Under the pieces are notes generated by a model. That model saw only the letters and a program-made list of their open reading frames with translations. It ran no database searches and had not been told where the DNA came from. Below are positions 26,585-35,429 of a DNA stretch of 64,000 nucleotides, piece by piece. This DNA is from Rhizobium sp. BK316 (lineage in GTDB: Bacteria; Pseudomonadota; Alphaproteobacteria; Rhizobiales; Rhizobiaceae), in NCBI RefSeq assembly GCF_014193695.1, contig NZ_JACHZR010000005.1, positions 248,001 to 312,000 on the forward strand, written 5' to 3'. A program made the position numbers and the translations under genes. How positions within the stretch are numbered: the first letter of the stretch is position 1; each line of letters begins with the position of its first letter.

Positions 26585-27576
26585 TGCCAACAGTTGCACC
26601 GCTTGATCTCGACGGCCACGTTCTGGCCGTCGAATTTTTAGGTGATGTCCCCTTCTTCGCGAATGCCAGCGGCACCTTTCACCGGCTCGAAGGCAGCGAC
26701 AAGGTCATCGAAGCCCATCAGGGCATGTTGACAGCGATCCGCGATCCCTACAGCGAAAGCCTGATTTCCGGCGGCGAGGACGGCAAGGTGCTGCGCGTCG
26801 ATGTTAACGGCAATGTCAGCGAGATCGCCTCCGCGCCGCGCAAGTGGATTTCGCAGGTCGCAGCCGGCCCGCAGGGCGCTGTCGCCTATTCCTACGGCAA
26901 GAGCACGCTGGTGCGCCTTGCCGACGGCACGACCAAGGAATTCCCGGAAGAGCGCACGGTCGAAGGCATTGCCTTTGCACCGAAAGGCCTGCGCATAGCG
27001 GCTGCCCGCTATAACGGTGTTTCGCTGCACTGGGTCGGCATGAGCGCCAAGCCTGTTGATCTCGAATGGAAGGGCGCCCATACCGGCGTGACCTTCTCGC
27101 CTGATGGTAATTTCCTCGTCACCTCGATGCAGGAAAACGCGCTGCATGGTTGGAAACTCGACGTCAAATCGGGCACCGAAGCCCGCCATATGCGCATGAC
27201 CGGCTATCCCGCCAAGGTCAAATCGCTCTCCTGGTCCGCCAAGGGCAAGTGGCTCGCTTCCTCGGGTGCACCGGCCGCCATCGTCTGGCCCTTCCAGAGC
27301 AAGGACGGCCCGATGGGCAAGGCGCCGCTGGAACTCGGCACCCGCGCCAACATCATGGCGACCGCAGTGAAATTCCACCCCGCCGAGGACATCCTCGCCA
27401 TCGGCTTCATCGATGGCATGATCCTCGCCGTCCGTCTCGCCGACAGCAAGGAAGCGCTGTTGCGCCGCCCCGGCAAGGGCGCCATCACGAGCATGAGCTG
27501 GAGCAAAAACGGCAAGCTGCTCGCCTTCGCCTCCGAAGCCGGCGATTGCGGCGTGGTGGATATCGCGGCGGACTGA
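26584..27576 (+). CDS. WD40-repeat protein coupled to the COG0523 gene
   Basis: Protein of 330 residues with a run of WD40-like blades: GMLTAIRDPYSESLISGGEDGKVLRVD, then ...GVTFSPDGNFLVTSMQENALHGWKLD, SLSWSAKGKWLASSGAPAAIVWPF and ITSMSWSKNGKLLAFASEAGDCGVVD. Probably a seven-bladed beta propeller, cytoplasmic since it has no signal peptide, acting as a scaffold. Start ATG 26584 overlaps the TGA of the GTPase gene by one base (TGATG), indicating translational coupling and probable shared regulation. A biochemical role is unknown; the context suggests metal homeostasis. Confidence 0.85.
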   Translation: MPTVAPLDLDGHVLAVEFLGDVPFFANASGTFHRLEGSDKVIEAHQGMLTAIRDPYSESLISGGEDGKVLRVDVNGNVSEIASAPRKWISQVAAGPQGAVAYSYGKSTLVRLADGTTKEFPEERTVEGIAFAPKGLRIAAARYNGVSLHWVGMSAKPVDLEWKGAHTGVTFSPDGNFLVTSMQENALHGWKLDVKSGTEARHMRMTGYPAKVKSLSWSAKGKWLASSGAPAAIVWPFQSKDGPMGKAPLELGTRANIMATAVKFHPAEDILAIGFIDGMILAVRLADSKEALLRRPGKGAITSMSWSKNGKLLAFASEAGDCGVVDIAAD

Positions 27577-27749
27577 TTTCTTGGCCCTCGAAGTATCGCA
27601 ACTGGATAGCGGGCATGCGTATCAGGCGGTGATGGTCGGGCGTGCCGCGCTCTGCGATTGGCCTGATCTGCCGGAACCGGTGTATAGTGCTGATCCACTC
27701 CGCCGCTGAACACTTGCCGTGCGCAGATTGCAAGAACAAGGATCCGGGA

Positions 27750-28562
27750 ATGCAAGCCTCGAATAACGCCACCGCCAAAGAGTTGGGCGCCTTCGCGTCC
27801 GTCTGGTCGGCAATCCGTGCCGAAGCGACGGATCTCGCGAGGCGTGAACCGACGCTGCAGACTTTGCTCGAAACGCAGATCATCGGCGCAGAAAGCGATG
27901 CTGATATCATCGCGCATGTGATCTCCGCACGCCTCGCAGTGGCAAAGATCGATGCCCGAGACCTCTTCGGACTATTTCACGGCACACTGCTGGAGCGTGC
28001 CGATATCCGCGCCGCCATTGAAGCCGATCTTCTGGCTGTGCGCGAACGCGACCCCGCCTGCACCACCTATCTGCACGCACTTCTGAACCTCAAGGGCTTC
28101 CACGCCCTGCAGACACATCGCATTGCCCATGCCCTTTGGACCGACGGCCGTTTCGAGATTGCGAGCTGGCTTTCCAACCTCGCCTCGCTGGTCTTCGGCC
28201 CAGATATCCATCCGGCGGCAAGGATCGGCTCCTCGATCATGCTGGATCATGGTTCGGGCATCGTGATCGGCGAAACAGCCGTCATCGAGGATGAAGTCTC
28301 TATCCTGCAAAACGTCACGCTCGGCGGCACGGGTAAGGAAACCGGAGACCGGCATCCGAAGATCCGGCATGGCGTCATGATCGGCGCCGGCGCGAAGATT
28401 CTCGGCAATATCGAGATCGGTGCTTTCAGCAAGATTGCCGCTGGCAGTGTCGTGTTGAAGCCAGTACCAGCGCATTGCACGGTCGCTGGCGTTCCGGCTG
28501 CCGTCGTACGCATTCATCGCAATGATGAGATCCCTGCCGAGACCATGGATCAGAATATCTAA
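27750..28562 (+). CDS. cysE: Serine O-acetyltransferase
   Basis: Protein of 270 residues. The alpha-helical N-terminal half (ELGAFASVWSAIRAEATDLARREP) is followed by the left-handed hexapeptide beta-helix (about 160-245), with the active-site segments LDHGSGIVIGETA and LGGTGKETGDRHPKI. It makes O-acetylserine from serine and acetyl-CoA, the committed step of cysteine synthesis, and normally binds CysK through its C-terminal isoleucine; the chain here also ends in Ile (MDQNI). ATG 27750 is used because the frame upstream to 27642 is not conserved. Confidence 0.93.
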   Translation: MQASNNATAKELGAFASVWSAIRAEATDLARREPTLQTLLETQIIGAESDADIIAHVISARLAVAKIDARDLFGLFHGTLLERADIRAAIEADLLAVRERDPACTTYLHALLNLKGFHALQTHRIAHALWTDGRFEIASWLSNLASLVFGPDIHPAARIGSSIMLDHGSGIVIGETAVIEDEVSILQNVTLGGTGKETGDRHPKIRHGVMIGAGAKILGNIEIGAFSKIAAGSVVLKPVPAHCTVAGVPAAVVRIHRNDEIPAETMDQNI

Positions 28563-28574
28563 GGCAGGCCGCGC

Positions 28575-29732
28575 TCAAGCAGCCTGCTGGTTTTCCGCTG
28601 ACGCCTCGACGCGGTTGCGGCCTTCGCGTTTCGAACGATAAAGCGCCTCATCCGCCTTCTGCACGATTCGCTCAAAATCCACGCTGTTTTCCTGACGCGT
28701 GGCGACGCCGATGCTGAGTGTCGGAAAGATCGCCAGATTTGGCATCTCCATCACGGCTGCCGCAAAGGAGAGGCGAATACGGTTGGCGATCGCGACTGCT
28801 TCTTCCTGATCGGCATCCCTGAGAACGACGAGGAACTCATCCCCGCCCTGCCGGGCGAGCAGATCGCCGGGGCGCATGATACCCTTCGACACTGTCGCAA
28901 AGAGCCGCAACACCTCATCGCCAGTGGCATGACCGTGCTGGTCGTTCAACTGCTTGAAATGATCGATATCGATGATGAGCAGCGAGACCGGGTGAACGCC
29001 GAGCAACGATACATGTCGGGCAAGGCCGCTACGGTTGAGCGTGCCTGTCAGCGGATCGTGATGAGCAAGCTCGATGAGCTGGTTCCTGCTCCGCTCGGCC
29101 GCCATCAGCACCATCGCCATGCTGCGCAGCATGATGAAGGCCACCGCCGATACCGCCATCCAGCTATGGATCACGCTGCCGCCGAAGGGATCCGGCCCGC
29201 CGATATCACCAGTGGCGGCCAGAAAGCTGCGAACCGCGAAGATGACTGCAGTGACAACGTAGAGCCCGCAAAGAATGGCCGCCGAATAGAGCCTTTCACG
29301 GCGGGCGATGCCTGCGGCCTCCCTGACGATGGTGAGATCGCAAAGGCAGCAGATCACCGAGACATAGAGCAGGCGTTCAGATATCGCTGAGGGATCGCTG
29401 ATGAAAAGCGCCACCGGCATGCTGGCGCTGACGATCACGATCCAGAAATAACGCCGGTGGATGGGATGGCGGGCAAAAGCGCGCACCGCAAAAAACATCA
29501 GCATGTAGCCGACAATGGTCAGCACATTGCCCACATCGATAGAGACATAATAGGGCACGAGATTGCGTAGCGCGACGAGGAATGAACCGATACCGACGAG
29601 CAGGTTGCTCGTGCCCCACCAGAGCGGCCAGCTTTCGAAGCGGCCCGTCGCATAGGCGGCAAACTGCAGAGCGCTCAAAACGACGCAGCTCACAGCAACG
29701 ATGAAATAGATTGTCCGCAGATCCAGCAGCAT
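28575..29732 (-). CDS. Membrane diguanylate cyclase (GGDEF)
   Basis: Protein of 385 residues: six or so membrane helices (1-205), then a GGDEF domain (about 215-375). The catalytic motif is intact (RQGGDEFLVVL), and RPGD stands exactly five residues before it, the RxxD inhibitory site through which c-di-GMP feeds back. So an active, product-inhibited cyclase is expected. No EAL domain. The sensory input through the membrane part is unknown. It is convergent with cysE. Confidence 0.92.
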   Translation of the reverse strand: MLLDLRTIYFIVAVSCVVLSALQFAAYATGRFESWPLWWGTSNLLVGIGSFLVALRNLVPYYVSIDVGNVLTIVGYMLMFFAVRAFARHPIHRRYFWIVIVSASMPVALFISDPSAISERLLYVSVICCLCDLTIVREAAGIARRERLYSAAILCGLYVVTAVIFAVRSFLAATGDIGGPDPFGGSVIHSWMAVSAVAFIMLRSMAMVLMAAERSRNQLIELAHHDPLTGTLNRSGLARHVSLLGVHPVSLLIIDIDHFKQLNDQHGHATGDEVLRLFATVSKGIMRPGDLLARQGGDEFLVVLRDADQEEAVAIANRIRLSFAAAVMEMPNLAIFPTLSIGVATRQENSVDFERIVQKADEALYRSKREGRNRVEASAENQQAA

Positions 29733-29832
29733 CGAGCCTATCCCGAAGTCCCACGCGGCGAACCCTACAGGAAGCGATTTGCAGTTTGATTGGACGCTTC
29801 GCTAAAAATTTAACGACGTCTCGTTTTCTGCG

Positions 29833-30843
29833 TCAGGTTGCCCGTACTGTGCTGATGATGTCTGCCAGCAGGCCGTGCAGCGAATCGCGGTAGCCGTTGC
29901 GGGCGGAAGGGCCGCTCTCTTCCGACGTCATGACCACGGTGAGGTTGAGCGACGGAACGATATAAAGCATCTGTCCGCCATAGCCCCAGGCGAAATGCAC
30001 CTTTTCTCCGCCGATCCGCCGCATGAACCAGCCATAGCCATATTCGTCGCCGGAGAAGCGCGAATTGGTGCGGTACCGCCAGGACTGGGCGACCCAGTCC
30101 GCCGGAACCACCTGTTTGCCATCGGCCGTGCGCCCGCCATTGCGGTAGAGCTCGCCGAAGGCAAGCAGGGATCGGGCGCTCATCGCCATCTGGTTGCCGC
30201 CGAGATAGATGCCCTGCGGGTCACGCTCCCACGCACCGATGCGGAAACCCTCGACAGGACCGAGCCATTCCCGCGCCAGCGCCAGCGTCGACTTGCCACC
30301 GACCTTGGTGAGAATGGCGGAGAGAAGATGCGTGGAGGCGGTGGAATACAGCATCTCCCCGCCCGGCTGATCGGTGAAAGGTTGCGACAGCGCAAAGCGC
30401 ACCCAGTTGCGAGAGGAAACCCAGCGGCCGTAATTCGCCCCCGACAGGCGATCCAGCCCCGCCTGCATGGAGAGAAGATTGCCGACCGTGATCTCGTTGA
30501 GGCGAGGATCCGGACGAACGGGCAGATCCGCCTTCAGGATCGGCGCGATCTTCTGGTCTGGTCCTTCCAGCAGGCCTTTGCCGATGGCAATCCCGACCAG
30601 CGCCGAAATGATCGATTTCGAGGCGGATTTGATATTGGTCGATTCCGATGGCGTGTGGCCGCGATAGCCATGCTCTGCCACCACGCGCCCATCACGAGCG
30701 ACAACGACGGTTTTCAGCGGCCTCAGCTCGTCCCGACTTCCGAGGCTGTCCAGAAGAGCTGGGACGGAGCCTGCCGCCTGCTGAGCGGCAGCGGCAATGG
30801 GGACGAGCAGCAGAAGAAGGAAGAGAGCAAGGCGCTTGATCAT
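29833..30843 (-). CDS. Secreted serine hydrolase, beta-lactamase/esterase class C-like
   Basis: Protein of 336 residues with a signal peptide (about 1-21). Catalytic SxxK motif SASK in TNIKSASKSIISAL (about residue 80), and the second motif in YSTASTH. Penicillin-binding-protein fold members of this subgroup include esterases, D-aminopeptidases and 6-aminohexanoate hydrolase; true antibiotic hydrolysis is not implied. Probably periplasmic. It stands divergent from the epimerase gene at 31007, 163 bases away. Confidence 0.85.
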   Translation of the reverse strand: MIKRLALFLLLLLVPIAAAAQQAAGSVPALLDSLGSRDELRPLKTVVVARDGRVVAEHGYRGHTPSESTNIKSASKSIISALVGIAIGKGLLEGPDQKIAPILKADLPVRPDPRLNEITVGNLLSMQAGLDRLSGANYGRWVSSRNWVRFALSQPFTDQPGGEMLYSTASTHLLSAILTKVGGKSTLALAREWLGPVEGFRIGAWERDPQGIYLGGNQMAMSARSLLAFGELYRNGGRTADGKQVVPADWVAQSWRYRTNSRFSGDEYGYGWFMRRIGGEKVHFAWGYGGQMLYIVPSLNLTVVMTSEESGPSARNGYRDSLHGLLADIISTVRAT

Positions 30844-31006
30844 GGAGCGATGAGCTAGCGCAACTGGGCGGCGAAATCAGCAGCGGAGACCGGCGATTCA
30901 CGCGGACGTGAAACTTTATGATCCGCGCACCGGCCACTTGCAGTCCCGCGAAGCGGCACGACATACTGCGCATGACCAGCCCATATGTGCATCTGGAGGA
31001 GACAGC

Positions 31007-31972
31007 ATGGCCCGCGTGATCGTCATCGGAGCAACAGGACATGTCGGCACCTATCTCGTGCCTCGCCTCGTCGAGGCCGGCCATGAAGTGGTGGCGATCA
31101 GCCGCGGCGCTGCCGCGCCCTACAAGACGAGTGAAGCGTGGAGCCGCGTCGATATCAGACGCATGGATCGCGCAGCGCTCGAGGCCGAAGGCCGCTTCGG
31201 CCATGAGATCCGTGCGCTGAATGGCGAGATCGTCATCGACATGATCTGCTTCACGCCTGACAGCAACGAACAGCTGACAACCGCCCTCGAAGGCCATGTC
31301 GGCCATTTCCTTCACACCGGCACGATCTGGACACATGGTTTCTCCACCGTCGTCCCGACGCCCGAGGAGACGCCGAAGAAGCCCTTCGGCGACTACGGCG
31401 TGAAGAAAGCGGCAATCGAAACCTATCTCTTGCGGATGGTGCGGGAGAGGAACTTCCCCGCAACCCTCATCCATCCCGGCCATATCGTCGGTCCCGGCTG
31501 GAGCCCTCTGAACCCGGCAGGTCACTTCAATCCCAATGTTTTCACGACACTGGCGCGCGGCGAAACACTGGCCCTGCCGAATTTCGGCATGGAAACCGTA
31601 CATCACGTCCATGCCGACGACATTGCCGAACTCTTCATGGCCGCCATTGCCAAGCCGCAGGCCGCGATCGGCGAGGCCTTCCATGCGGTTTCGGAAAAGG
31701 CAATCACGCTACGAGGTTATGCTGAGGCGATGGCCGCATGGTTTGGCCAGGAAGCGAAGCTGGAATTCCTCGCCTATGACGCCTGGGCGGAAAAACAGAT
31801 CCCGGAAGAAGCGAGAGCTACCTGGGAACACATTGCCCGCAGCCCCAATTGCTCGATGGAAAAGGCCCGCCGGCTGCTTGGCTTCACACCGCGGCACAGC
31901 TCGTTGCAGGCCGTGCAGGAAGCCGTCCGCTGGCTGATTGACAATGGCCGGATACAGGCAACGGCTCCCTGA
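31007..31972 (+). CDS. NAD(P)-dependent epimerase/dehydratase-like protein
   Basis: Protein of 321 residues, extended SDR fold. Rossmann motif VIVIGATGHVGTYLVPRLVE (about 3-22). The YGVKK segment (about 129) supplies the Tyr-x-x-x-Lys pair, and HPGHIVGPGW follows, an epimerase-typical loop. It acts on a nucleotide sugar or related molecule; the substrate is unknown. ATG 31007 follows CTGGAGGAGAC and heads the Rossmann fold. Confidence 0.87.
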   Translation: MARVIVIGATGHVGTYLVPRLVEAGHEVVAISRGAAAPYKTSEAWSRVDIRRMDRAALEAEGRFGHEIRALNGEIVIDMICFTPDSNEQLTTALEGHVGHFLHTGTIWTHGFSTVVPTPEETPKKPFGDYGVKKAAIETYLLRMVRERNFPATLIHPGHIVGPGWSPLNPAGHFNPNVFTTLARGETLALPNFGMETVHHVHADDIAELFMAAIAKPQAAIGEAFHAVSEKAITLRGYAEAMAAWFGQEAKLEFLAYDAWAEKQIPEEARATWEHIARSPNCSMEKARRLLGFTPRHSSLQAVQEAVRWLIDNGRIQATAP

Positions 31973-31994
31973 TCCCCAGACGATAGCCCGAAAC

Positions 31995-32080
31995 AAAAAG
32001 CCCCTCCCGGAGAATGAACTGACCCCCGAAGGTTGTTGTCCAACTTTCGGGGGGTCAGTTCAGAGAATGGGAGAGGCTTT
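31995..32080. terminator. Bidirectional terminator interrupted by a 48-bp element
   Basis: Outer arms AAAGCCCCTCCC (31997-32008) and GGGAGAGGCTTT (32069-32080) pair at 11 of 12 positions, with A-run and T-rich sides, as expected between the converging epimerase and GNAT genes. The loop carries an inserted inverted-repeat element. Removing that element and one copy of its flanking GAGAA leaves a compact hairpin with a seven-base loop. Confidence 0.75.
32015..32062. mobile_element. Miniature inverted-repeat element with IS3-like ends
   Basis: 48 bases made of two facing ends: TGAACTGACCCCCGAAGGTT (32015-32034) and AACTTTCGGGGGGTCAGTTC (32042-32061) plus a final A. They are reverse complements apart from one base and one extra C. 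The element is flanked by direct repeats GAGAA (32010-32014 and 32063-32067), as expected of a 5-bp target duplication. The tip TGAACTGACCCC resembles ends that I know from IS3-family elements; family assignment is inference. No transposase remains. Confidence 0.65.
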
Positions 32081-32085
32081 GTCGA

Positions 32086-32676
32086 TCAGGCCGCCTTCCG
32101 GACCGGCGCGCCGGCCAGCATGCGTCCCGAAGGGACGATCATACCAGCCGCGCCGCCAAGCCAGCCCTCAACAAGTTCAAGCGCCAGAAAGCGCGAACGT
32201 TCGAAGGGGCCGGGCATGACAAGGTGACGAGCCTTTTCGGCGAAGAAGCCGAAACGCTCGTAATAATCCGCGTCGCCGACGAGCAGGATTGCACCGTGGC
32301 CGCGCTTCTTTGCTTCGAGGATCGCCGCCCGCATCAACGCGGAGCCGATACCCTTACCGCCATGTTTGCCGTCAACAGCGAGCGGGCCGAGCAGCAGTGC
32401 GTCGAGCGGCGAGCCTTCATAGTTGATGCCGGCTTCGACGTTCCACAGGCGTACCGTGCCGATGACACGGCCGTCACGGTCACGCGCGACCAGCGCCAGG
32501 CCCTCGGCCGGAACGCGGTTACGGCGGATCATTTCCGACGACTTCTTGCGACGGTCCGGCCCCATGACGCGATCGAGCAGGCTCTCGCGAGCGACCACGT
32601 CGGACGGATTTTCCACGTCGATGGTGAAAGCAACAGGCGCAAAGAATGCGCGGACAGAATCAAGAACAGCGGCCAT
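32086..32676 (-). CDS. GNAT family N-acetyltransferase
   Basis: Protein of 196 residues. Acetyl-CoA binding motif A is LLGPLAVDGKHGGKGIGSALMRAAI (about 95-118), with the Q/RxxGxG/A pattern as HGGKGIG; YYERFGF follows at about 140. The acetylated substrate is unknown. It stands 96 bases after the ornithine decarboxylase stop on the same strand, so a link to polyamine or lysine/ornithine metabolism is possible but not shown. Its stop lies immediately beside the interrupted terminator. Confidence 0.87.
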   Translation of the reverse strand: MAAVLDSVRAFFAPVAFTIDVENPSDVVARESLLDRVMGPDRRKKSSEMIRRNRVPAEGLALVARDRDGRVIGTVRLWNVEAGINYEGSPLDALLLGPLAVDGKHGGKGIGSALMRAAILEAKKRGHGAILLVGDADYYERFGFFAEKARHLVMPGPFERSRFLALELVEGWLGGAAGMIVPSGRMLAGAPVRKAA

Positions 32677-32772
32677 CTTGGCCTCCCGTACCCAATACCG
32701 TTATCAGCGGTGATGACTGGAAATTGTGAAGTTGCCGCCCCGGCTGATTACGGGGCTGGCAGAAACAGGACC

Positions 32773-33906
32773 TTAGATGACGTAGGCCTTCAGCGGCTCG
32801 AAGCCGTTGAAAGCGACCGCCGAGTAGGTCGTCGTATAGGCGCCGGTGCCTTCGATCAGAACCTCGTCGCCAATCGTCAGGGAGATCGGCAACGGGTAGA
32901 GGTTCTTTTCGTACAGCACGTCGGCCGAATCGCAGGTCGGGCCGGCGATCACGCAGGGCTCCATCTCGTCGCCGTCACGCTCGGTGCGGATCGGGTAGCG
33001 AATGGCCTCGTCCATGGTTTCGGCGAGACCGCCGAATTTGCCGATGTCGAGGAAAACCCAGCGGGCGTCGTCATTATCAGACTTCTTGGAAATCAGCACG
33101 ACTTCAGCCTTGATGACGCCGGCATTGCCAACCATGCCGCGACCCGGCTCGATGATCGTCTGCGGGATCTGGTTGCCGAAATGCGTGCGCAGCGCCTGGT
33201 AGATCGACTTGCCGTAAGCTTCTGCCGACGGAACGTCGCGCAGGTACTTGGTCGGGAAGCCACCGCCCATGTTGACCATCTGCAGGTGGATGCCCTGCTT
33301 GGCAAGCTGGACAAAGACGCGCTTGGCATCGGCAAGGGCCGAATCCCAGGCATCGACCTTAATCATCTGCGAGCCGACATGGAACGAGACGCCGTAGGAC
33401 TGTAGGCCGAGCTGATGAGCGTAGACGAGAACGTCGACGGCCATCTGCGGAACGCAGCCGAACTTGCGCGACAGCGGCCATTCGGCACCTTCGCCATCGG
33501 TCAGCACGCGGCAGAAAACGCGAGCGCCTGGAGCCGCACGGGAAATCTTCTCGACTTCTTCGTGGCTGTCGACGGCAAAGAGGCTGACGCCAAGCGCATG
33601 GGCGCGGGCGACATCGCGTTCCTTCTTGATCGTGTTGCCGTAGGAAATACGAGCTGCAGTCGCACCGGCTTCGAGCGCCATTTCGATTTCTGCGACGGAC
33701 GCGCAATCGAAATTGGAGCCGAGGCCCGCGAGCAGCTTCAGCACTTCCGGGGCCGGGTTGGCCTTGACGGCGTAGTAGATCGCGCTGTCCGGCATGGCGT
33801 GACGGAAGGCGTGGAAATTGTCGCTGATGACGTCGAGGTCAACCACGAGGCAGGGACCGTCGGGACGTCGGGTTGCGAGAAAGTCGCGGATGCGCTGGGT
33901 GGTCAT
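32773..33906 (-). CDS. Ornithine/lysine decarboxylase (alanine racemase-fold, PLP)
   Basis: Protein of 377 residues. PLP lysine in YYAVKANPAPEVLKLLAGLG (about 47), HVGSQ and GGGFPTKY loops, IEPGRGMVGNAG (phosphate binding), and the product-side GPTCDSADVLYEKNLYPLP with the catalytic cysteine. This is the short fold III family (as in eukaryotic ODC), as found in rhizobia, and makes putrescine or cadaverine. ATG 33906 follows AGAGGGA. A leader of over 300 bases upstream is structured, consistent with RNA-level control by polyamine or amino acid state. Confidence 0.93.
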   Translation of the reverse strand: MTTQRIRDFLATRRPDGPCLVVDLDVISDNFHAFRHAMPDSAIYYAVKANPAPEVLKLLAGLGSNFDCASVAEIEMALEAGATAARISYGNTIKKERDVARAHALGVSLFAVDSHEEVEKISRAAPGARVFCRVLTDGEGAEWPLSRKFGCVPQMAVDVLVYAHQLGLQSYGVSFHVGSQMIKVDAWDSALADAKRVFVQLAKQGIHLQMVNMGGGFPTKYLRDVPSAEAYGKSIYQALRTHFGNQIPQTIIEPGRGMVGNAGVIKAEVVLISKKSDNDDARWVFLDIGKFGGLAETMDEAIRYPIRTERDGDEMEPCVIAGPTCDSADVLYEKNLYPLPISLTIGDEVLIEGTGAYTTTYSAVAFNGFEPLKAYVI

Positions 33907-34230
33907 ATCGATTCCCTCTTCCAATTCCAGAGCTCCGGCGTGAACCGGAGGACAAAGGGCGTGCGGGAATCGCTCAGGAACCAGCCGGTGGAGACCCCGG
34001 ATCCTTGACGACGCTCGACGCGCAAGTAATGAACCAACGCCGCAAATGCGGTATAGGTTCGGCTTTGTCTGCCATGGATTGGAGGGAATATCCCTGCCGC
34101 ACTTCCGGCAATGAAGGTGTGCCTCTTCAGTAACCCCCGCTGATGGAAAGCAGGGAGAGAACAAAAAGGCCCGCACCGTCGTTGCTTCAGGCGTCCTCGC
34201 ATTTTCCGGTTGGCCGGAATAGCGACTGGA
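33907..34230 (-). ncRNA. Candidate speF-type structured 5' leader of the ornithine decarboxylase gene
   Basis: Long leader before the decarboxylase with several stable hairpins: CTCCGG/CCGGAG (33933-33950), GAACC with inner CCGCA/TGCGG (34031-34060), CCCCGC/GCAGGG (34135-34155) and the perfect TTCCGG/CCGGAA (34204-34219). A conserved speF RNA motif before ornithine decarboxylase genes in alphaproteobacteria is known; I match it by position and structure density only, not by alignment. Limits are approximate. Confidence 0.45.
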
Positions 34231-34435
34231 GGGGTTAATTCCAGGTACCTTACCGATTTCCTCACCAATTCGAGGGTTCGGCGGACACCCATGGGCACGT
34301 GCGACTTTGGGCTGAATGGGAAATAAGAATATTTGCCTTCACAATCAAGAGAAATTTTGCGCCACCGCCCAAAAAATAATTGAACGATGAGGGACAATTT
34401 GTTCAACCTCCTTCAACAGATTTGGAGCACCGCTT
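34231..34435. promoter_or_regulatory. Promoter region between the decarboxylase leader and lysR
   Basis: 205 bases, A/T-rich from about 34320 to 34400. It must contain the minus-strand promoter of the decarboxylase leader and the plus-strand promoter of the LysR gene. I do not see a clear operator. The segment ACAATTTGTTCAACCTCCTTCAACAG leads straight to the LysR start. Confidence 0.45.
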
Positions 34436-35329
34436 ATGGACACCCTGACCCGCATCCGTGCCTTCATCGATGTTGTTGAAGCAGAAGGCTTTTCCGCCGC
34501 GGCACGGCGTACGGGGCGCTCCAAGGCGCTGCTCTCGAAATACGTGCGTGAACTGGAAGACGAACTGGGCGCTCTGCTGCTCAACCGCACCACCCGGCAG
34601 TTCTCCATGACCGAGGCCGGCCACACATATTATCGTACCGCTTCCGACATCCTGAAGGAGATCGACAACCTCGCCGATCTCGTGCGCGAGAACAATGCAC
34701 AGTTGAAGGGCCGCCTCAAGGTCTCCGTGCCGCGCACCTTCGTCGATGCGGATGTCGGCCAGTCCTTGATCGATTTCGCCAAGGAAAATCCGAACCTGCA
34801 GCTGGAGATCGCCGCCGACGACCGTTTCGTCGACCTGATCGAGGAAGGCTTCGACGTTGCGGTCCGCGTCACCAAGCTTGAAGATTCCGGCATGATCGCC
34901 CGCAAGATCTCCGATTTCCGCGTGCACATCTGCGCCACGCCGGAATTCCTGGAGCGGTATCCCAATATCGAGCACCCGAGCGATATCTCCAATGTGCCTT
35001 TCATCATCGACACCAATTCCCGCAGCCAGGCAAGCATCCGCTTCTACAATCCCGACAGCACCTCCTTTGCGGTTGCCGTTTCCGGGCCGATGGAAGTCAA
35101 TAGCCCGCATGCCACGCTGCGCGCCGCGCTGTCGGGGATCGGTATTGCGCTGATTCCTGACTTTATCGCCCGCAAGCCGATCGAGGACGGCCGGCTGGTG
35201 ACGTTGTTCAATGATTATATTCCGACCGACCGCGGCATCTATGCCGTCTATCCGCACCGGCGTTATCTGCCGGCAAAGGTGAGGATCTTCGTGGATTACC
35301 TCCACAACTGGTTCAAGAAACATCCCTGA
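34436..35329 (+). CDS. LysR-family transcriptional regulator
   Basis: Protein of 297 residues. N-terminal helix-turn-helix DVVEAEGFSAAARRTGRSKALLSKYVRELEDELGALLLNRTTRQFSMTEAG (about 11-61), then a periplasmic-binding-like LysR substrate domain (about 90-290). It resembles the CrgA/DsdC-like group with short linker; the target is unknown. Divergent genes such as the ornithine decarboxylase at 32773 are the usual targets of LysR proteins, but the gap here is unusually long because of the leader. ATG 34436 has no strong ribosome site (TTTGGAGCACCGCTT). Confidence 0.9.
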   Translation: MDTLTRIRAFIDVVEAEGFSAAARRTGRSKALLSKYVRELEDELGALLLNRTTRQFSMTEAGHTYYRTASDILKEIDNLADLVRENNAQLKGRLKVSVPRTFVDADVGQSLIDFAKENPNLQLEIAADDRFVDLIEEGFDVAVRVTKLEDSGMIARKISDFRVHICATPEFLERYPNIEHPSDISNVPFIIDTNSRSQASIRFYNPDSTSFAVAVSGPMEVNSPHATLRAALSGIGIALIPDFIARKPIEDGRLVTLFNDYIPTDRGIYAVYPHRRYLPAKVRIFVDYLHNWFKKHP

Positions 35330-35429
35330 CGCGAACGGGATGCGCGCCCAAGCGTCGCAGGGACGGTCCCAATTCCGTCCCATTTTCTGGTGACAAATCA
35401 CCCCAACCGAACAGGGGCAGCGGGTAAGC

